Assembly (NCBI GenBank): GCA_002317325.1
Contig: DCJB01000088.1
Coordinates: forward strand, 1 to 45,262
Source: Bacteroidales bacterium UBA1711
GTDB taxonomy: Bacteria > Bacteroidota > Bacteroidia > Bacteroidales > P3
DNA: 45,262 nt
Direction: 5' to 3'
Shown here piece by piece: positions 1 to 8,464 of this stretch. Position 1 is the first letter of the stretch, and every line of letters begins with the position of its first letter. The notes beneath the pieces were generated by a model. The model was not told the origin of the DNA. It saw nothing but the letters and a program-made list of their open reading frames with translations, and made no database searches. A program made the position numbers and the translations under genes.

Positions 1-51
1 TCATTCTTACACCATTTGCCACTGTTTCGCAATGGTGAGTTCGGAGCGGAT

Positions 52-122
52 ACGTATTGAATGCGTAATACAAGCGTTTCACAAACGTATCCGGATACGC
101 TTGTGATACGCTTTCAATACGT
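52..122. repeat. Imperfect 25-bp inverted repeat
   Basis: Positions 52-76 pair with 98-122 at 22 of 25 positions, leaving a 21-nt centre. The centre overlaps a perfect 12-bp palindrome, GTATCCGGATAC (88-99). The element GATACG recurs at 49-54, 94-99 and 105-110. The structure could be a protein-binding dyad, a cruciform or an RNA hairpin. No T-run follows, so it does not look like a terminator. Confidence 0.75.
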
Positions 123-368
123 TTTCACTTAGGAGTTGTACCCTATCTATGTGGGGGATGGGTGGGGGAAAGGCAAGAATTATGGTATCGATTGTTTGCA
201 ACTGCTTTGCGGAAAAGTGCGGCGTTGCGCCGCTTGGGGGCGGAAGAGAACGCTCGTCGTCGGCATTATCATGGCGGCACCTTGGGGTTGGGCTACGGAG
301 GAGGCGGCACGGAAAGGGGGAGGCAATCGGGCACCGACGGCGACAAGGAAGGGCAAAAAACGGGATAA

Positions 369-447
369 TTTCGACACCAAAACGGCGGGACAAATGGGCA
401 GCGAGTGATTTTTCAACACCAGAAAACGACGGTTTCGGCACCAAAAC
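369..447 (+). promoter_or_regulatory. Three similar boxes upstream of ligase
   Basis: TTTCGACACCAAAAC (369-383), TTTCAACACCAGAAAAC (411-427) and TTTCGGCACCAAAAC (433-447) are near copies in the same orientation. Their starts lie 42 and 22 nt apart, close to four and two turns of B-DNA. They end about 65 nt before the -7 box of the acyl-CoA ligase gene, where an activator could bind. The regulatory role is inference; the repeats themselves are visible. Confidence 0.4.
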
Positions 448-511
448 AGGACTCTTGACCACAATAGGGGCATGGGACAAACATCGGGAACGACGGTTGG
501 GGGAGAGTTGG

Positions 512-520
512 TAATTTTGC
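512..520 (+). promoter_or_regulatory. -7 promoter box of acyl-CoA ligase
   Basis: TAATTTTGC matches the Bacteroidota -7 consensus TAnnTTTG and sits 26 nt before the ATG at 546. No TTTG is present at the usual 19-nt distance, so the -33 part is weak or replaced by an activator. Confidence 0.55.
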
Positions 521-545
521 AAAAAATAACAGAGCGAAAGAACGT

Positions 546-2315
546 ATGGAAACCACAAGACTATTTGACCTGATTGACCGCCGCAAGGCGCTGTATCCCG
601 ACCGCCCGGTTTTTGGAAGCAAGCACAACGGACAGTGGATTCACCACACGATAGAAGAATATGAAGAGAGAGCCAACCTCATCAGCTACGCCCTGCTGCA
701 CTACGGCGTGAGGCGGGGGGAGAACGTGGTGCTTATCTCGTCGGGGCGACCCGAATGGAACTATGTGGATATGGGAGTGCAGCAGATTGGGGCTGTGCTG
801 CTGCCCGTATATCCCACCATCAGCTGCGAGGAGTACGCCTTCATCCTCAACCAGTCGGAGGCGCGCTACCTGTTTGTGGAGGGCTGCAAGCTGCTGAAAA
901 AGATTGAGTCGCTGCGGGGGGAGCTGCCGAAGGTGGAGGAGGTGTTCGTGTTTGACTGCGCAGGCGCGGCATCGACATTGGACGACCTGCTGGCGGTGGG
1001 TGCGGCGCACCGATGCCCCGAGGAGCTGGCGCGCCTCAAGGCCTCCATACGCCCCGAAGACACGGCCACGATGATATACACCAGCGGCACCACGGGCACG
1101 CCCAAGGGGGTGATGCTCACCCACGAGGGGATACTGCTCAACGTGATGGGAATCAAAGAGTCGCCAGGCAAGGACTGGACGCGGTCGCTGAGCTGGATGC
1201 CGCTGTGCCACATCTATGAGCGGATGATGAACTATCTGTACCAGTACTTGGGCATGGAGACGTTCTACGCCGAGAGCATAGCGCGCGTGGCGGACAACGC
1301 GTGCGAGGTGAACCCCTACATGATGGCCGCCGTGCCGCGGTTTATTGAGAAGATGTACGACAAGATACACCGCAAAGGCGAGAGCCTGAAGGGGATGAGG
1401 AGGAAGGTGTTCGACTGGGCTGTGGCGCTGGGGTTCGAGTATGAGCTGAAGGCGTCGAACCGCACGCTGTGGTACAGGGTGCGGCACTGCGCGGCCGACC
1501 GGCTGGTGTATAGGAACATTCGCAGGTCGTTGGGCAGCAACTTCAGAATGCTGGTGTCGGGGGGCGCGTCCATCCAGCCGGGGCTGACCCGCTTTTTCAG
1601 CGCGGTGGGGCTGGACCTGTATGAGGGCTACGGCATGACGGAGTGCGCGCCGCTGATAGCCGTGACCAACGCCTACGCGCCCGAGGGGCGCAGGGCGGGG
1701 TCGGTGGGCTTTGTGCTGCCCGGGATGGAGGTGCGGTTCGACCCCTCGAACCACGAGATACTCTGCCGCGGGAAGAACGTGATGAAGGGCTACTTCAAGG
1801 CGCCCGAGCTCACCGCCGAGGCCATAGACAGCGAAGGCTGGCTGCACACGGGGGACACGGGGTATATGGACAAAGATGGGTATTTGTACCTCACGGGCAG
1901 GACGAAGAATATGTTCAAGACCTCGATGGGCAAGTATGTAAACCCCGAGGTGATAGAGGAGAAGGTGAAGGAGTCGCCCTTTGTGCTGGACATGATGGTG
2001 GTGGGCGAGGGGCAGAAGTTTGCCGCCGCCATAGTGGCACCCGACTACGAAATGCTGCGCGACTGGTGCCGCCGCCACGGGGTGAAGGCCACGACGCCCG
2101 AGGAGATGGCGGCGGACAAAGAGGTGCTGGCCCGCTACGGACGGGTGATGGAGAAATACAACCAGCACTTGGGCAGCCACGAGCAGGTGAAGCGGTTCCG
2201 CTTGGTGACGGAGCCGTGGACCACCGAGAACCGCCTCCTCACGCCGACGCTGAAGATAAGGCGGCAGGCGCTGGCAGCCCGCTACAAAGAGGAGATAGCC
2301 GCCCTGTTCGCCTGA
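546..2315 (+). CDS. Long-chain fatty acid--CoA ligase (AMP-binding)
   Basis: This 589-residue protein belongs to the ANL superfamily of adenylate-forming enzymes. It should activate a fatty acid with ATP to an acyl-AMP and transfer it to CoA, at the cytoplasmic side of the membrane. The P-loop YTSGTTGTPKG lies near residue 178, the adenine-binding motif GYGMTE near 361 and the hinge/ATP-ribose motif LHTGD near 433. These are followed by a lysine-containing C-terminal lid (GRTKNMFKTSMGKYV). Length and motif order fit the FadD15/long-chain group common in Bacteroidota. ATG 546 lies 26 nt after a -7 box and begins a good ANL N-terminus. It appears monocistronic: lysS downstream has its own promoter. 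Substrate chain length cannot be read from sequence. Confidence 0.9.
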   Translation: METTRLFDLIDRRKALYPDRPVFGSKHNGQWIHHTIEEYEERANLISYALLHYGVRRGENVVLISSGRPEWNYVDMGVQQIGAVLLPVYPTISCEEYAFILNQSEARYLFVEGCKLLKKIESLRGELPKVEEVFVFDCAGAASTLDDLLAVGAAHRCPEELARLKASIRPEDTATMIYTSGTTGTPKGVMLTHEGILLNVMGIKESPGKDWTRSLSWMPLCHIYERMMNYLYQYLGMETFYAESIARVADNACEVNPYMMAAVPRFIEKMYDKIHRKGESLKGMRRKVFDWAVALGFEYELKASNRTLWYRVRHCAADRLVYRNIRRSLGSNFRMLVSGGASIQPGLTRFFSAVGLDLYEGYGMTECAPLIAVTNAYAPEGRRAGSVGFVLPGMEVRFDPSNHEILCRGKNVMKGYFKAPELTAEAIDSEGWLHTGDTGYMDKDGYLYLTGRTKNMFKTSMGKYVNPEVIEEKVKESPFVLDMMVVGEGQKFAAAIVAPDYEMLRDWCRRHGVKATTPEEMAADKEVLARYGRVMEKYNQHLGSHEQVKRFRLVTEPWTTENRLLTPTLKIRRQALAARYKEEIAALFA

Positions 2316-2742
2316 CGGCGGAGCGGCCGAGGGCGGCAAGAGGGGGGACTGGGGACGGCCGGGGCGGCGGCCGGAGGGTCAGAAACAAGGAAGGGGGCAC
2401 CTTGCGGAGCCCCCAACCAAAGACCAATTATTAAACACCAATCTGATAAGATTTTGGTGCAAAAGTACGCTTTTGGACGCAGAGGGGCAAAAGAAAATCA
2501 CAATTTGTTCAAAAGAAAAAACAACCGCCGCACGCACAATGCCTTAAAAACTGCCTCCAGCGACCGTCCGCAGCCGTAAATGGGCAAAAAAGAGCCGTTG
2601 CGGAAGGGGCGTTTTAGCCTATATGGGAGTTTTTTTGTAACTTTGCAAACCAGTTGCGCAGCAGCGCGCGAGGGGGGAGTTCCCTGCTGCGCAGCCGACG
2701 CACAGCCGACGCACAAAAAAAGAAACAAAACACTATATCATC
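2316..2742 (+). other. Intergenic region with lysS leader
   Basis: There is no gene here. A 6-bp GC stem at 2393-2398/2409-2414 (GGGGGC/GCCCCC) follows the ligase gene without a clear T-run, so it is a poor terminator. The lysS promoter lies at 2638-2646. Its transcribed leader contains a 12-pair hairpin (2653-2664 with 2684-2695, one T-G wobble) and then an exact 11-nt tandem repeat, CAGCCGACGCA, at 2692-2702 and 2703-2713. Confidence 0.55.
2638..2646 (+). promoter_or_regulatory. -7 promoter box of lysS
   Basis: TAACTTTGC fits the TAnnTTTGC consensus exactly. It lies 97 nt before the lysS ATG, leaving a leader of roughly 90 nt that can form the hairpin at 2653-2695. Confidence 0.65.
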
Positions 2743-4464
2743 ATGGCCGAACTGACCGAACAAGAACAAATACGCCGAAACTCGCTCGAGGAGCTCAAGA
2801 AACTCGGAATAAACCCCTACCCCGCCGCCCTGTATGAGGTGAACGCCAAGTCCAGCGAAATACTGGAGAACTATCCCAAAGACAACACCCTCTACCAACA
2901 GGTGAGCATAGCGGGCCGCATCATGAGCCGCCGCATCATGGGAGCCGCCAGCTTTGTGGAGCTGCAGGACTCCTACGGCCGCATACAGCTGTATGTGAAG
3001 CGGGACGAGATATGCCCCGGCGAGGACAAGACGTTGTACAACACCGTATTCAAGCGCCTCCTCGACATAGGCGACATCATAGGCGTGACGGGCTATGTGT
3101 TCGTCACCCAGATGGGGGAGACCTCCATACACGTGAACGGCCTCACCGTACTGAGCAAGAGCCTGCGACCCCTGCCCATCGTGAAGGAGAAGGACGGCGT
3201 GGTGTATGACGCCTTCAGCGACCCCGAGCAGCGCTACCGAATGCGTTATGTGGACCTCATCGTCAACCCGCAGGTGCGCAGAGTATTCGAGCAGCGCGCC
3301 AAGATAGTGAACACCATGCGCGCCTACTTCAACGAACAGGGCTACCTCGAGGTGGATACCCCGGTGCTGCAGAGCATACCCGGCGGAGCCGCGGCACGCC
3401 CCTTCATCACCCACCACAACGCACTGGACATCGACCTCTACCTCCGCATTGCCAACGAACTGTACCTCAAACGCCTCATCGTGGGCGGATATGCGGGCGT
3501 GTATGAGTTCAGCCGCAACTTCCGCAACGAGGGCATGGACCGCACCCACAACCCCGAGTTCACCTGTATGGAGATATATGTGGCCTACAAAGACTACAAC
3601 TGGATGATGACCTTTGTGGAGAAGATGCTGGAACGGATAGCCCTCACCCTGCACGGCAAGACCACCGTGGAGGTGTGGGGCAACGAGATAGACTTCAAGC
3701 CCCCGTTCCGCCGTGCGCCGATGTGCGGGCTAATCAAGGAGATGACAGGCTACGACGTGGCCGGCATGGACGAGCAGCAACTGCGCGACACCTGCAAGGC
3801 ACTGGGCGTGGAGACCAACGAGACCATGGGCAAGGGCAAGCTCATTGACGCCATCTTCGGCGAGAAGTGCGAGCACACCCTCATACAGCCCACCTTCGTG
3901 ACCGACTACCCCATAGAAATGTCGCCCCTGTGCAAGCGTCACCGCGACAACCCCAACCTCACCGAGCGTTTCGAGCTCTTTGTGAACGGCAAAGAGCTGG
4001 CCAACGCCTACAGCGAGCTCAACGACCCCATCGACCAGCTGGGGCGCTTCCAAGAGCAGTTGCGGCTGAGCGAGAAGGGCGACGACGAGGCCATGTTCAT
4101 CGACATGGACTTTGTGCGCGCCCTCGAGTTCGGAATGCCCCCCACGTCGGGCATGGGCATAGGGATAGACCGCTTGGTGATGATGATGACGGGCGAACAG
4201 AGCATCCAGGACGTGCTGCTCTTCCCGCAGATGAAGCCCGAGAAGAAGGCCGCCATAACCACCGACGAGGACTTTGTGGCCCGCGGCGTGGCCGCCGAGT
4301 GGGTGCCGATGCTGCGGAAGGCGGGCATAAACACCATCGCCCAACTGAGAGAGGCCAACCCCAACAAGCTGTACAACGACCTCAACGGTCTGCGCAAGAA
4401 GAACAAACTCGACATCCCGCCCGTGCAGAAAGAATGCGTGGAGCAGTGGATAGCCGCCGAATAA
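2743..4464 (+). CDS. lysS: Lysyl-tRNA synthetase, class II
   Basis: This enzyme charges tRNA-Lys with lysine in the cytoplasm. The 573-residue protein has an N-terminal OB-fold anticodon-binding domain (about residues 55-150) and then the class II catalytic core. Motif 2 is FRNEGMDRTHNPEF (near 259-272) and motif 3 is GMGIGIDRLVM (near 470). After about residue 505 there is an extension of about 70 residues (TTDEDFVARGVAAEW..., LRKAGINTIAQLREANPNKL) resembling a helix-hairpin-helix module. This tail is familiar in Bacteroidota LysS and absent from the E. coli enzyme. The start follows a well-formed promoter and an unusual leader. An MBL-fold gene follows 91 nt downstream and may be co-transcribed. 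Confidence 0.96.
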   Translation: MAELTEQEQIRRNSLEELKKLGINPYPAALYEVNAKSSEILENYPKDNTLYQQVSIAGRIMSRRIMGAASFVELQDSYGRIQLYVKRDEICPGEDKTLYNTVFKRLLDIGDIIGVTGYVFVTQMGETSIHVNGLTVLSKSLRPLPIVKEKDGVVYDAFSDPEQRYRMRYVDLIVNPQVRRVFEQRAKIVNTMRAYFNEQGYLEVDTPVLQSIPGGAAARPFITHHNALDIDLYLRIANELYLKRLIVGGYAGVYEFSRNFRNEGMDRTHNPEFTCMEIYVAYKDYNWMMTFVEKMLERIALTLHGKTTVEVWGNEIDFKPPFRRAPMCGLIKEMTGYDVAGMDEQQLRDTCKALGVETNETMGKGKLIDAIFGEKCEHTLIQPTFVTDYPIEMSPLCKRHRDNPNLTERFELFVNGKELANAYSELNDPIDQLGRFQEQLRLSEKGDDEAMFIDMDFVRALEFGMPPTSGMGIGIDRLVMMMTGEQSIQDVLLFPQMKPEKKAAITTDEDFVARGVAAEWVPMLRKAGINTIAQLREANPNKLYNDLNGLRKKNKLDIPPVQKECVEQWIAAE

Positions 4465-4555
4465 CCACCCGCCGCCGCCGCCACCGTCATGTCCCCCGCC
4501 CCGCCCCATGGGCGGAACGGGAGGCAAGGCGGGGCAGCGCCGTCACCCCCAAGCC

Positions 4556-5209
4556 ATGCACATAAAGCAATTTGTAGTAAACCACTTTCAGGTGAACTGC
4601 TTCGTTGTGTGGGACGAGGCCTTGAAAGAGTGCGCCATTATCGACCCCGGCATGGAGCAGCCCCGCGAACTGGAGGCCGTGGAACGCTTCATTGCCGACG
4701 GCGGCCTGAAACCCGCCATGGTGCTGCTCACCCACGCCCACATAGACCACATTGCCGGACTGGAGCCGGTGTGCCGCCGCTACGGCCTGCCCGTCACCAT
4801 GCACCGCGACGGCGAGAAACTCCTTGCCCAGGCCGAACTGTACGGCTCAATGATGGGCTTTGCCGCCTCGGCGCCCGCCGGGTTGGAACGCCGCTATGTG
4901 GAGGACAACGACCGCCTGACCCTCGGCGGCGGAGACCAGCACGCCGAGATAGAAGTGCGGCTCACCCCCGGCCACTGCCCCGGCAGCGCCACCTACGTGC
5001 TGCACGCCGACAAAGCCGCCTTCACGGGCGACGCCCTCTTCCGCGGCAGCATAGGACGCACCGACCTGCCCGGCGGCGACTACCCCCTGCTCATCGACAA
5101 AATCAAGACACGCATCCTCACCCTGCCCGAAGACTACGCCGTCATTCCGGGCCACGGCGACACCTCCACCGTGGGCGAAGAACTGCTGTACAACGGATTT
5201 GTGCAATAG
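4556..5209 (+). CDS. MBL-fold metallo-hydrolase (glyoxalase II-like)
   Basis: A 217-residue cytoplasmic metallo-beta-lactamase-fold hydrolase. The dinuclear zinc site is complete: THAHIDH (His60, His62, Asp64, His65), GHCPGS (His140), FTGDALF (Asp159) and IPGHGD (His200). Length and motifs fit the small glyoxalase-II-like (YcbL-type) group, which lacks the long substrate-binding C-terminal domain of true glyoxalase II. A thioester substrate is therefore possible but not shown. The start at 4556 (MHIKQF) is preferred over an in-frame ATG at 4508, because the intervening residues are low-complexity and the family begins at this point. It sits between lysS and ung in the same direction. Confidence 0.85.
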   Translation: MHIKQFVVNHFQVNCFVVWDEALKECAIIDPGMEQPRELEAVERFIADGGLKPAMVLLTHAHIDHIAGLEPVCRRYGLPVTMHRDGEKLLAQAELYGSMMGFAASAPAGLERRYVEDNDRLTLGGGDQHAEIEVRLTPGHCPGSATYVLHADKAAFTGDALFRGSIGRTDLPGGDYPLLIDKIKTRILTLPEDYAVIPGHGDTSTVGEELLYNGFVQ

Positions 5210-5221
5210 CCCCCCCCCCCC
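5210..5221 (+). repeat. Poly-C tract (12 C) before ung
   Basis: Twelve consecutive C lie directly after the stop codon of the MBL gene and end 4 nt before the ung ATG at 5226. This is the position where a ribosome-binding site would be. Such homopolymers change length easily during replication. See also the C10 tract at 8597-8606 and the G9 tract inside the C10 peptidase gene. Confidence 0.7.
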
Positions 5222-5225
5222 AGCC

Positions 5226-5906
5226 ATGGTGCAGCCCAAGATAGAGCCGGGATGGCTCAACGCATTGCAACCCCAGTTCGAGGCTCCCTACTTCGAGGAG
5301 TTGAAAGCCTTCCTCGTGGCCGAGCGGCAGCAGCACGTGTGCTACCCCAAGGGGGGCGACATCTTCGCCGCCTTCGACCGCACCCCCTTCAACAAGGTGA
5401 AGGCGGTAATACTGGGCCAAGACCCCTACCACGAACCCGGACAAGCCCACGGCCTCTGCTTCTCGGTGCCGCAGGGGGTGGCAGTGCCCCCCTCGTTGGT
5501 GAACATCATCAAGGAGATTAACTGCGACCTCGGCACCAACATACCGATCACCCGCGGCAACCTGACGGGCTGGGCCGACCAAGGAGTGCTGCTGCTCAAT
5601 GCCACCCTGACCGTGAGGGCCCACCAGGCCGGCTCGCACCAGCGCCGAGGCTGGGAGACCTTCACCGACGCCGCCATACAGGCCCTCGCCCAGCAGCGCA
5701 GCGGGCTGGTGTTCCTGCTGTGGGGCAGTTTTGCCATCAGCAAAGCCCGATATGTTGACCGCGCCCGCCACTGCGTCCTCACCGCGCCCCACCCGTCGCC
5801 CCTCTCGGCCTACCGCGGCTTTTTCGGCTGCCGCCACTTCTCGCAGTGCAACGCCTACCTGCGGCAGCAGGGAGCAGAACCCATCGACTGGACACAAATA
5901 AGTTAG
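5226..5906 (+). CDS. ung: Uracil-DNA glycosylase, family 1
   Basis: This enzyme removes uracil from DNA, starting base-excision repair. The 226-residue protein has the family-1 water-activating motif GQDPYH (64-69, catalytic Asp66), the LLLN motif (GVLLLNATLTVR) and the minor-groove loop HPSPLS (from His189). Length is normal for the family. The ATG at 5226 is chosen because the family starts near MVQPKIEPGW; the alternative in-frame ATG at 5199 lies inside the upstream gene and would add a proline-rich stretch encoded by the poly-C tract. The gene is the last of the lysS-MBL-ung run, before a strong new promoter at about 6 kb. Confidence 0.96.
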   Translation: MVQPKIEPGWLNALQPQFEAPYFEELKAFLVAERQQHVCYPKGGDIFAAFDRTPFNKVKAVILGQDPYHEPGQAHGLCFSVPQGVAVPPSLVNIIKEINCDLGTNIPITRGNLTGWADQGVLLLNATLTVRAHQAGSHQRRGWETFTDAAIQALAQQRSGLVFLLWGSFAISKARYVDRARHCVLTAPHPSPLSAYRGFFGCRHFSQCNAYLRQQGAEPIDWTQIS

Positions 5907-5994
5907 CCCGCCCGCTTCACGGCCCTGCAGCCCCGCCCCAGCCCCGAAAGTCGGCACACCACGCCCGAAGGTTCGGCAGTTCCGAAAAAAAAGT

Positions 5995-6026
5995 TTTGCC
6001 GTATTCGGAAAAAAGTGTACTTTTGC
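5995..6026 (+). promoter_or_regulatory. Full -33/-7 promoter of DUF5020 gene
   Basis: TTTG (5995-5998), a 19-nt spacer and TACTTTTGC (6018-6026) form a textbook Bacteroidota promoter. It is 33 nt before the ATG at 6060. The spacer contains GGAAAAAAGTG, an A-tract also seen before the -7 boxes at 9594 and 35193. Confidence 0.8.
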
Positions 6027-6059
6027 AAATCCAAAAATAACTTAAAAACCAACAGTAAC

Positions 6060-6866
6060 ATGAGAAAAGTATTATTAGCCGCCGCCATGCTCGTTGCCAG
6101 CATAGCAGCCAACGCGCAGGTCAACCTGCAAGAGCAGTACGACTTCAACCGCAAGCAGCTCACCACCACCCTCGAAATGTTCAAGGGCGACAAGTGGGGC
6201 AGCACCTTCTTCTTCGTGGACATCTACCACAAGTTCGACCGCGCCTATCCGTCGGACTTCTACACCGAGATTGCACGCTCGCTGAACTTTTGGAAGGGCA
6301 GCTGCCTCAAAGACCTCAGCCTCCACGTGGAGTGGAACGGCGGCAACGGCATCTACCCCGCCGGTTCGGGTATCGCCGGCTACCCGGTGAACAACGCCTG
6401 GCTCTTCGGCGTGGAATACTTCCTCCACAACGCCGACTACTCCAACACCTTCACCTTCGAGCTGATGTATAAGCGCATCAGCGGGCAGAAAGACCTCGAC
6501 AAGACTCCCGCCCTCCTCCGTCCCTACGACAGGGTGAGCGACATACCGCTGCAGTTCACTTTCGTGTGGGGCATGAACAACATCTTCGGCGTGAAGGGGC
6601 TTTCGTTCAGCGGCTTCTTAGATGTGTGGGGCGAGAATGCCAACTGGGGCGTCAACGACAAACTGGAGTGGGTCAACACCAAGCTGGTGGCCCTCACCGA
6701 GCCTCAGATTTGGTACAACGTGGGACAGCACTTCGGCTGCGACAACCTGCTGGTGGGCGGCGAAGTGGAAATGGCCTACAACTTCGGCGGCGGCTGGAAG
6801 AGCTATCCCGACAACAACAAGGGCTTCACTGTGGCTCCCTGCCTCGGCCTGAAGTGGAACTTCTAA
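6060..6866 (+). CDS. DUF5020 family outer-membrane protein
   Basis: A 268-residue exported protein with signal peptide MRKVLLAAAMLVASIAANAQ (cleavage after about residue 20). The mature part is rich in alternating aromatic residues and short turns (GSTFFFVDIYHKF, HVEWNGGNG, FTFVWGMNN) and ends in a phenylalanine (CLGLKWNF), typical of an outer-membrane beta-barrel. I recognise the DUF5020 family, whose members resemble Tsx-type nucleoside channels. The purine permease gene 139 nt downstream fits a joint role in nucleobase or nucleoside uptake, but that link is inference. The start at 6060 follows a full promoter; an in-frame ATG at 6015 overlaps the -7 box and is rejected. Confidence 0.8.
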   Translation: MRKVLLAAAMLVASIAANAQVNLQEQYDFNRKQLTTTLEMFKGDKWGSTFFFVDIYHKFDRAYPSDFYTEIARSLNFWKGSCLKDLSLHVEWNGGNGIYPAGSGIAGYPVNNAWLFGVEYFLHNADYSNTFTFELMYKRISGQKDLDKTPALLRPYDRVSDIPLQFTFVWGMNNIFGVKGLSFSGFLDVWGENANWGVNDKLEWVNTKLVALTEPQIWYNVGQHFGCDNLLVGGEVEMAYNFGGGWKSYPDNNKGFTVAPCLGLKWNF

Positions 6867-6871
6867 TATGA

Positions 6872-6887
6872 GACACCGCCCGGTGTC
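6872..6887 (+). terminator. Short hairpin after DUF5020 gene
   Basis: GACACC-GCCC-GGTGTC is a perfect 6-bp stem with a 4-nt loop, 5 nt after the stop codon. No T-run follows, so it may act as an mRNA 3'-end stabiliser or partial attenuator rather than a full terminator before the permease gene. Confidence 0.4.
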
Positions 6888-7004
6888 GAGACGCAGGACG
6901 GCAAGACCTCGCGGCCTCCGTCCCGCTCCCCGGCGCCGGGCTGCTGTTTGGAAAAGGAACACCTTTCGGAAACAACATCGCACAACCTCTAAATCCAACC
7001 CAAT

Positions 7005-8342
7005 ATGTTAAAAAAATTATTCAACTTCGACCCCTCGACCATGAAGGTGCGCACCGAGATACTGGCCGGTATCACCACCTTCCTGACCATGGCCTACATC
7101 CTGGCCGTCAATCCCGGAATCTTCAGCACCCTCGGCGGCGAAATGTCGCTTGAGAACGGCGCCGTGTTCACCGCCACCGCCTTGGCTGCCATCATCGGCA
7201 CCCTCGCCATGGCCTTCATCGGCAAAAAGCCTTTCGGCCTAGCCCCGGGCTTGGGGCTGAACGCCTTCTTCGTCTATACGGTATGCCTAACCATGGGCTA
7301 CAGCTGGCAGTTTGCGCTGACGGCGGTGTTCATCGAAGGCATCATCTTCATCATCCTCACCCTCACCAAGGTGCGCCAGCTGATAGTGGATGCCGTGCCG
7401 CTCAACCTCAAGTACGCCATCGGCGCCGGCATCGGCCTCTTCGTGGCCTTCATCGGCTTGCAGAACAGCGGCATAATCGTTGACGGCCCCACGCTGGTGA
7501 CCCTCGGCAGCGTGACCGAAGGCACCGCCCTGCTGGCCGTCATCGGCATTGTGGTCACCGGCGCCCTGGTGCTGCTGAAGGTGCCGGGCGGCATCCTCAT
7601 CGGCATCCTCGCCACCACCTTCATCGGCTGCATTCCCATGTTCCGCATCGACGGCACCTGCCAAGCCGTCACCCACCTCAGCGGCGTGGCGGGCTCGGTG
7701 CCCGGCATCAGCGGCATCGCCTGCCAGTTCACCTGGAGCGAACTGACCACCACCAAGGGCATACTCGACATGATAGTGGTGGTGTTCACCTTCCTCTTCA
7801 TCGATATGTTCGACACCATGGGCACCCTCATCGGAGTGTCGGAGAAGGCCGGATTCGTTGACGAGAAGGGCAACGTGGACCGCATCAACCAGTGCTTCAT
7901 GGCCGACGCCATTGCCACCACCTGCGGCGCAGCCCTCGGCACTTCCACCACCACCACCTACGTGGAGAGCGCCGCCGGCGTGGGAGCCGGCGGACGCTCG
8001 GGCCTCACCGCCCTCGTCATCGCCTGCTGCTTCGCCCTGGCACTCCCCTTCGCTCCACTGTTCCTCGCCATCCCCGCCGCCGCCACCGCCCCCGCCCTCG
8101 TCATCGTGGGCATGATGATGATGGCTCCCGTGCGCAAAATCGACTGGGACGACTACACCGAGGCTCTCCCCGCATTCATCACCATGCTGGTGATGGCCAC
8201 CGCCTACAGCATTTCCGACGGTATCCTCATCGGCATGATTTTCTATGTGGTGCTGAACGCCTGCTGCAACAAGTGCAAGAAAATCACCCCCACCATGTGG
8301 GTGCTCGCCGCACTGTTTATTGCAAGGTATGTGTTTTTGTAG
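7005..8342 (+). CDS. NCS2-family purine permease (AzgA-like)
   Basis: A 445-residue inner-membrane transporter with about 12-14 hydrophobic segments. The N-terminus AGITTFLTMAYILAVNPGI, the segment GKKPFGLAPGLGLNAFF and the later DMFDTMGTLIGVSEKAGFVD are signatures of the AzgA/GhxP/PbuG group (COG2252). That group moves adenine, guanine or hypoxanthine with protons. It lies directly after the DUF5020 barrel gene; ung is two genes upstream but has a separate promoter. No purine riboswitch-like fold was found in its leader. Which purine is carried cannot be told. Confidence 0.9.
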   Translation: MLKKLFNFDPSTMKVRTEILAGITTFLTMAYILAVNPGIFSTLGGEMSLENGAVFTATALAAIIGTLAMAFIGKKPFGLAPGLGLNAFFVYTVCLTMGYSWQFALTAVFIEGIIFIILTLTKVRQLIVDAVPLNLKYAIGAGIGLFVAFIGLQNSGIIVDGPTLVTLGSVTEGTALLAVIGIVVTGALVLLKVPGGILIGILATTFIGCIPMFRIDGTCQAVTHLSGVAGSVPGISGIACQFTWSELTTTKGILDMIVVVFTFLFIDMFDTMGTLIGVSEKAGFVDEKGNVDRINQCFMADAIATTCGAALGTSTTTTYVESAAGVGAGGRSGLTALVIACCFALALPFAPLFLAIPAAATAPALVIVGMMMMAPVRKIDWDDYTEALPAFITMLVMATAYSISDGILIGMIFYVVLNACCNKCKKITPTMWVLAALFIARYVFL

Positions 8343-8343
8343 A

Positions 8344-8364
8344 GTGAATAGTGAAGTGTGAATT
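8344..8364 (+). repeat. GTGAANN heptad repeat, 3 copies
   Basis: GTGAATA, GTGAAGT and GTGAATT stand in tandem directly after the permease stop codon and are followed by GAC. The same family occurs at 18998-19032, and in reverse complement at 8615-8649 and 39868-39916. Confidence 0.7.
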
Positions 8365-8464
8365 GACAAATGAGTGTGTGATTCGGGAGTTATTCCCTGT
8401 ATTCGCAATGTTTCACGACTGATTGTTTCACGACTACGCATAGGACCTGCTGGACAGGTCGGCT

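Larger units (their letters stand above)
1..545. other. Noncoding 5' region with repeats
   Basis: No convincing gene is seen here. Short open frames on both strands have low-complexity arginine/proline-rich translations and no recognisable domain. The stretch holds a long inverted repeat (52-122), a small 6-bp GC hairpin at 219-233 (GCGGCG-TTG-CGCCGC), three similar 15-17-nt boxes (369-447) and a -7 promoter box just before the acyl-CoA ligase. It is probably the control region of that gene plus the tail of an upstream unit outside the window. Confidence 0.6.

Noticed and set aside
136..514. Short frames in the 5' region on both strands
   Set aside because: Overlapping frames of similar length in several phases, Arg/Gly-rich, with no start signal; probably noncoding.
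561..2339. 592-codon - strand frame
   Set aside because: Antisense to the acyl-CoA ligase; histidine/arginine-rich shadow translation without motifs.
2647..2742. T-box leader of lysS
   Set aside because: No specifier loop or T-box sequence, and such leaders are not typical of Bacteroidota.
6867..7004. Purine riboswitch before the permease
   Set aside because: Only one short hairpin is present; the conserved three-way-junction bases of purine riboswitches are absent.
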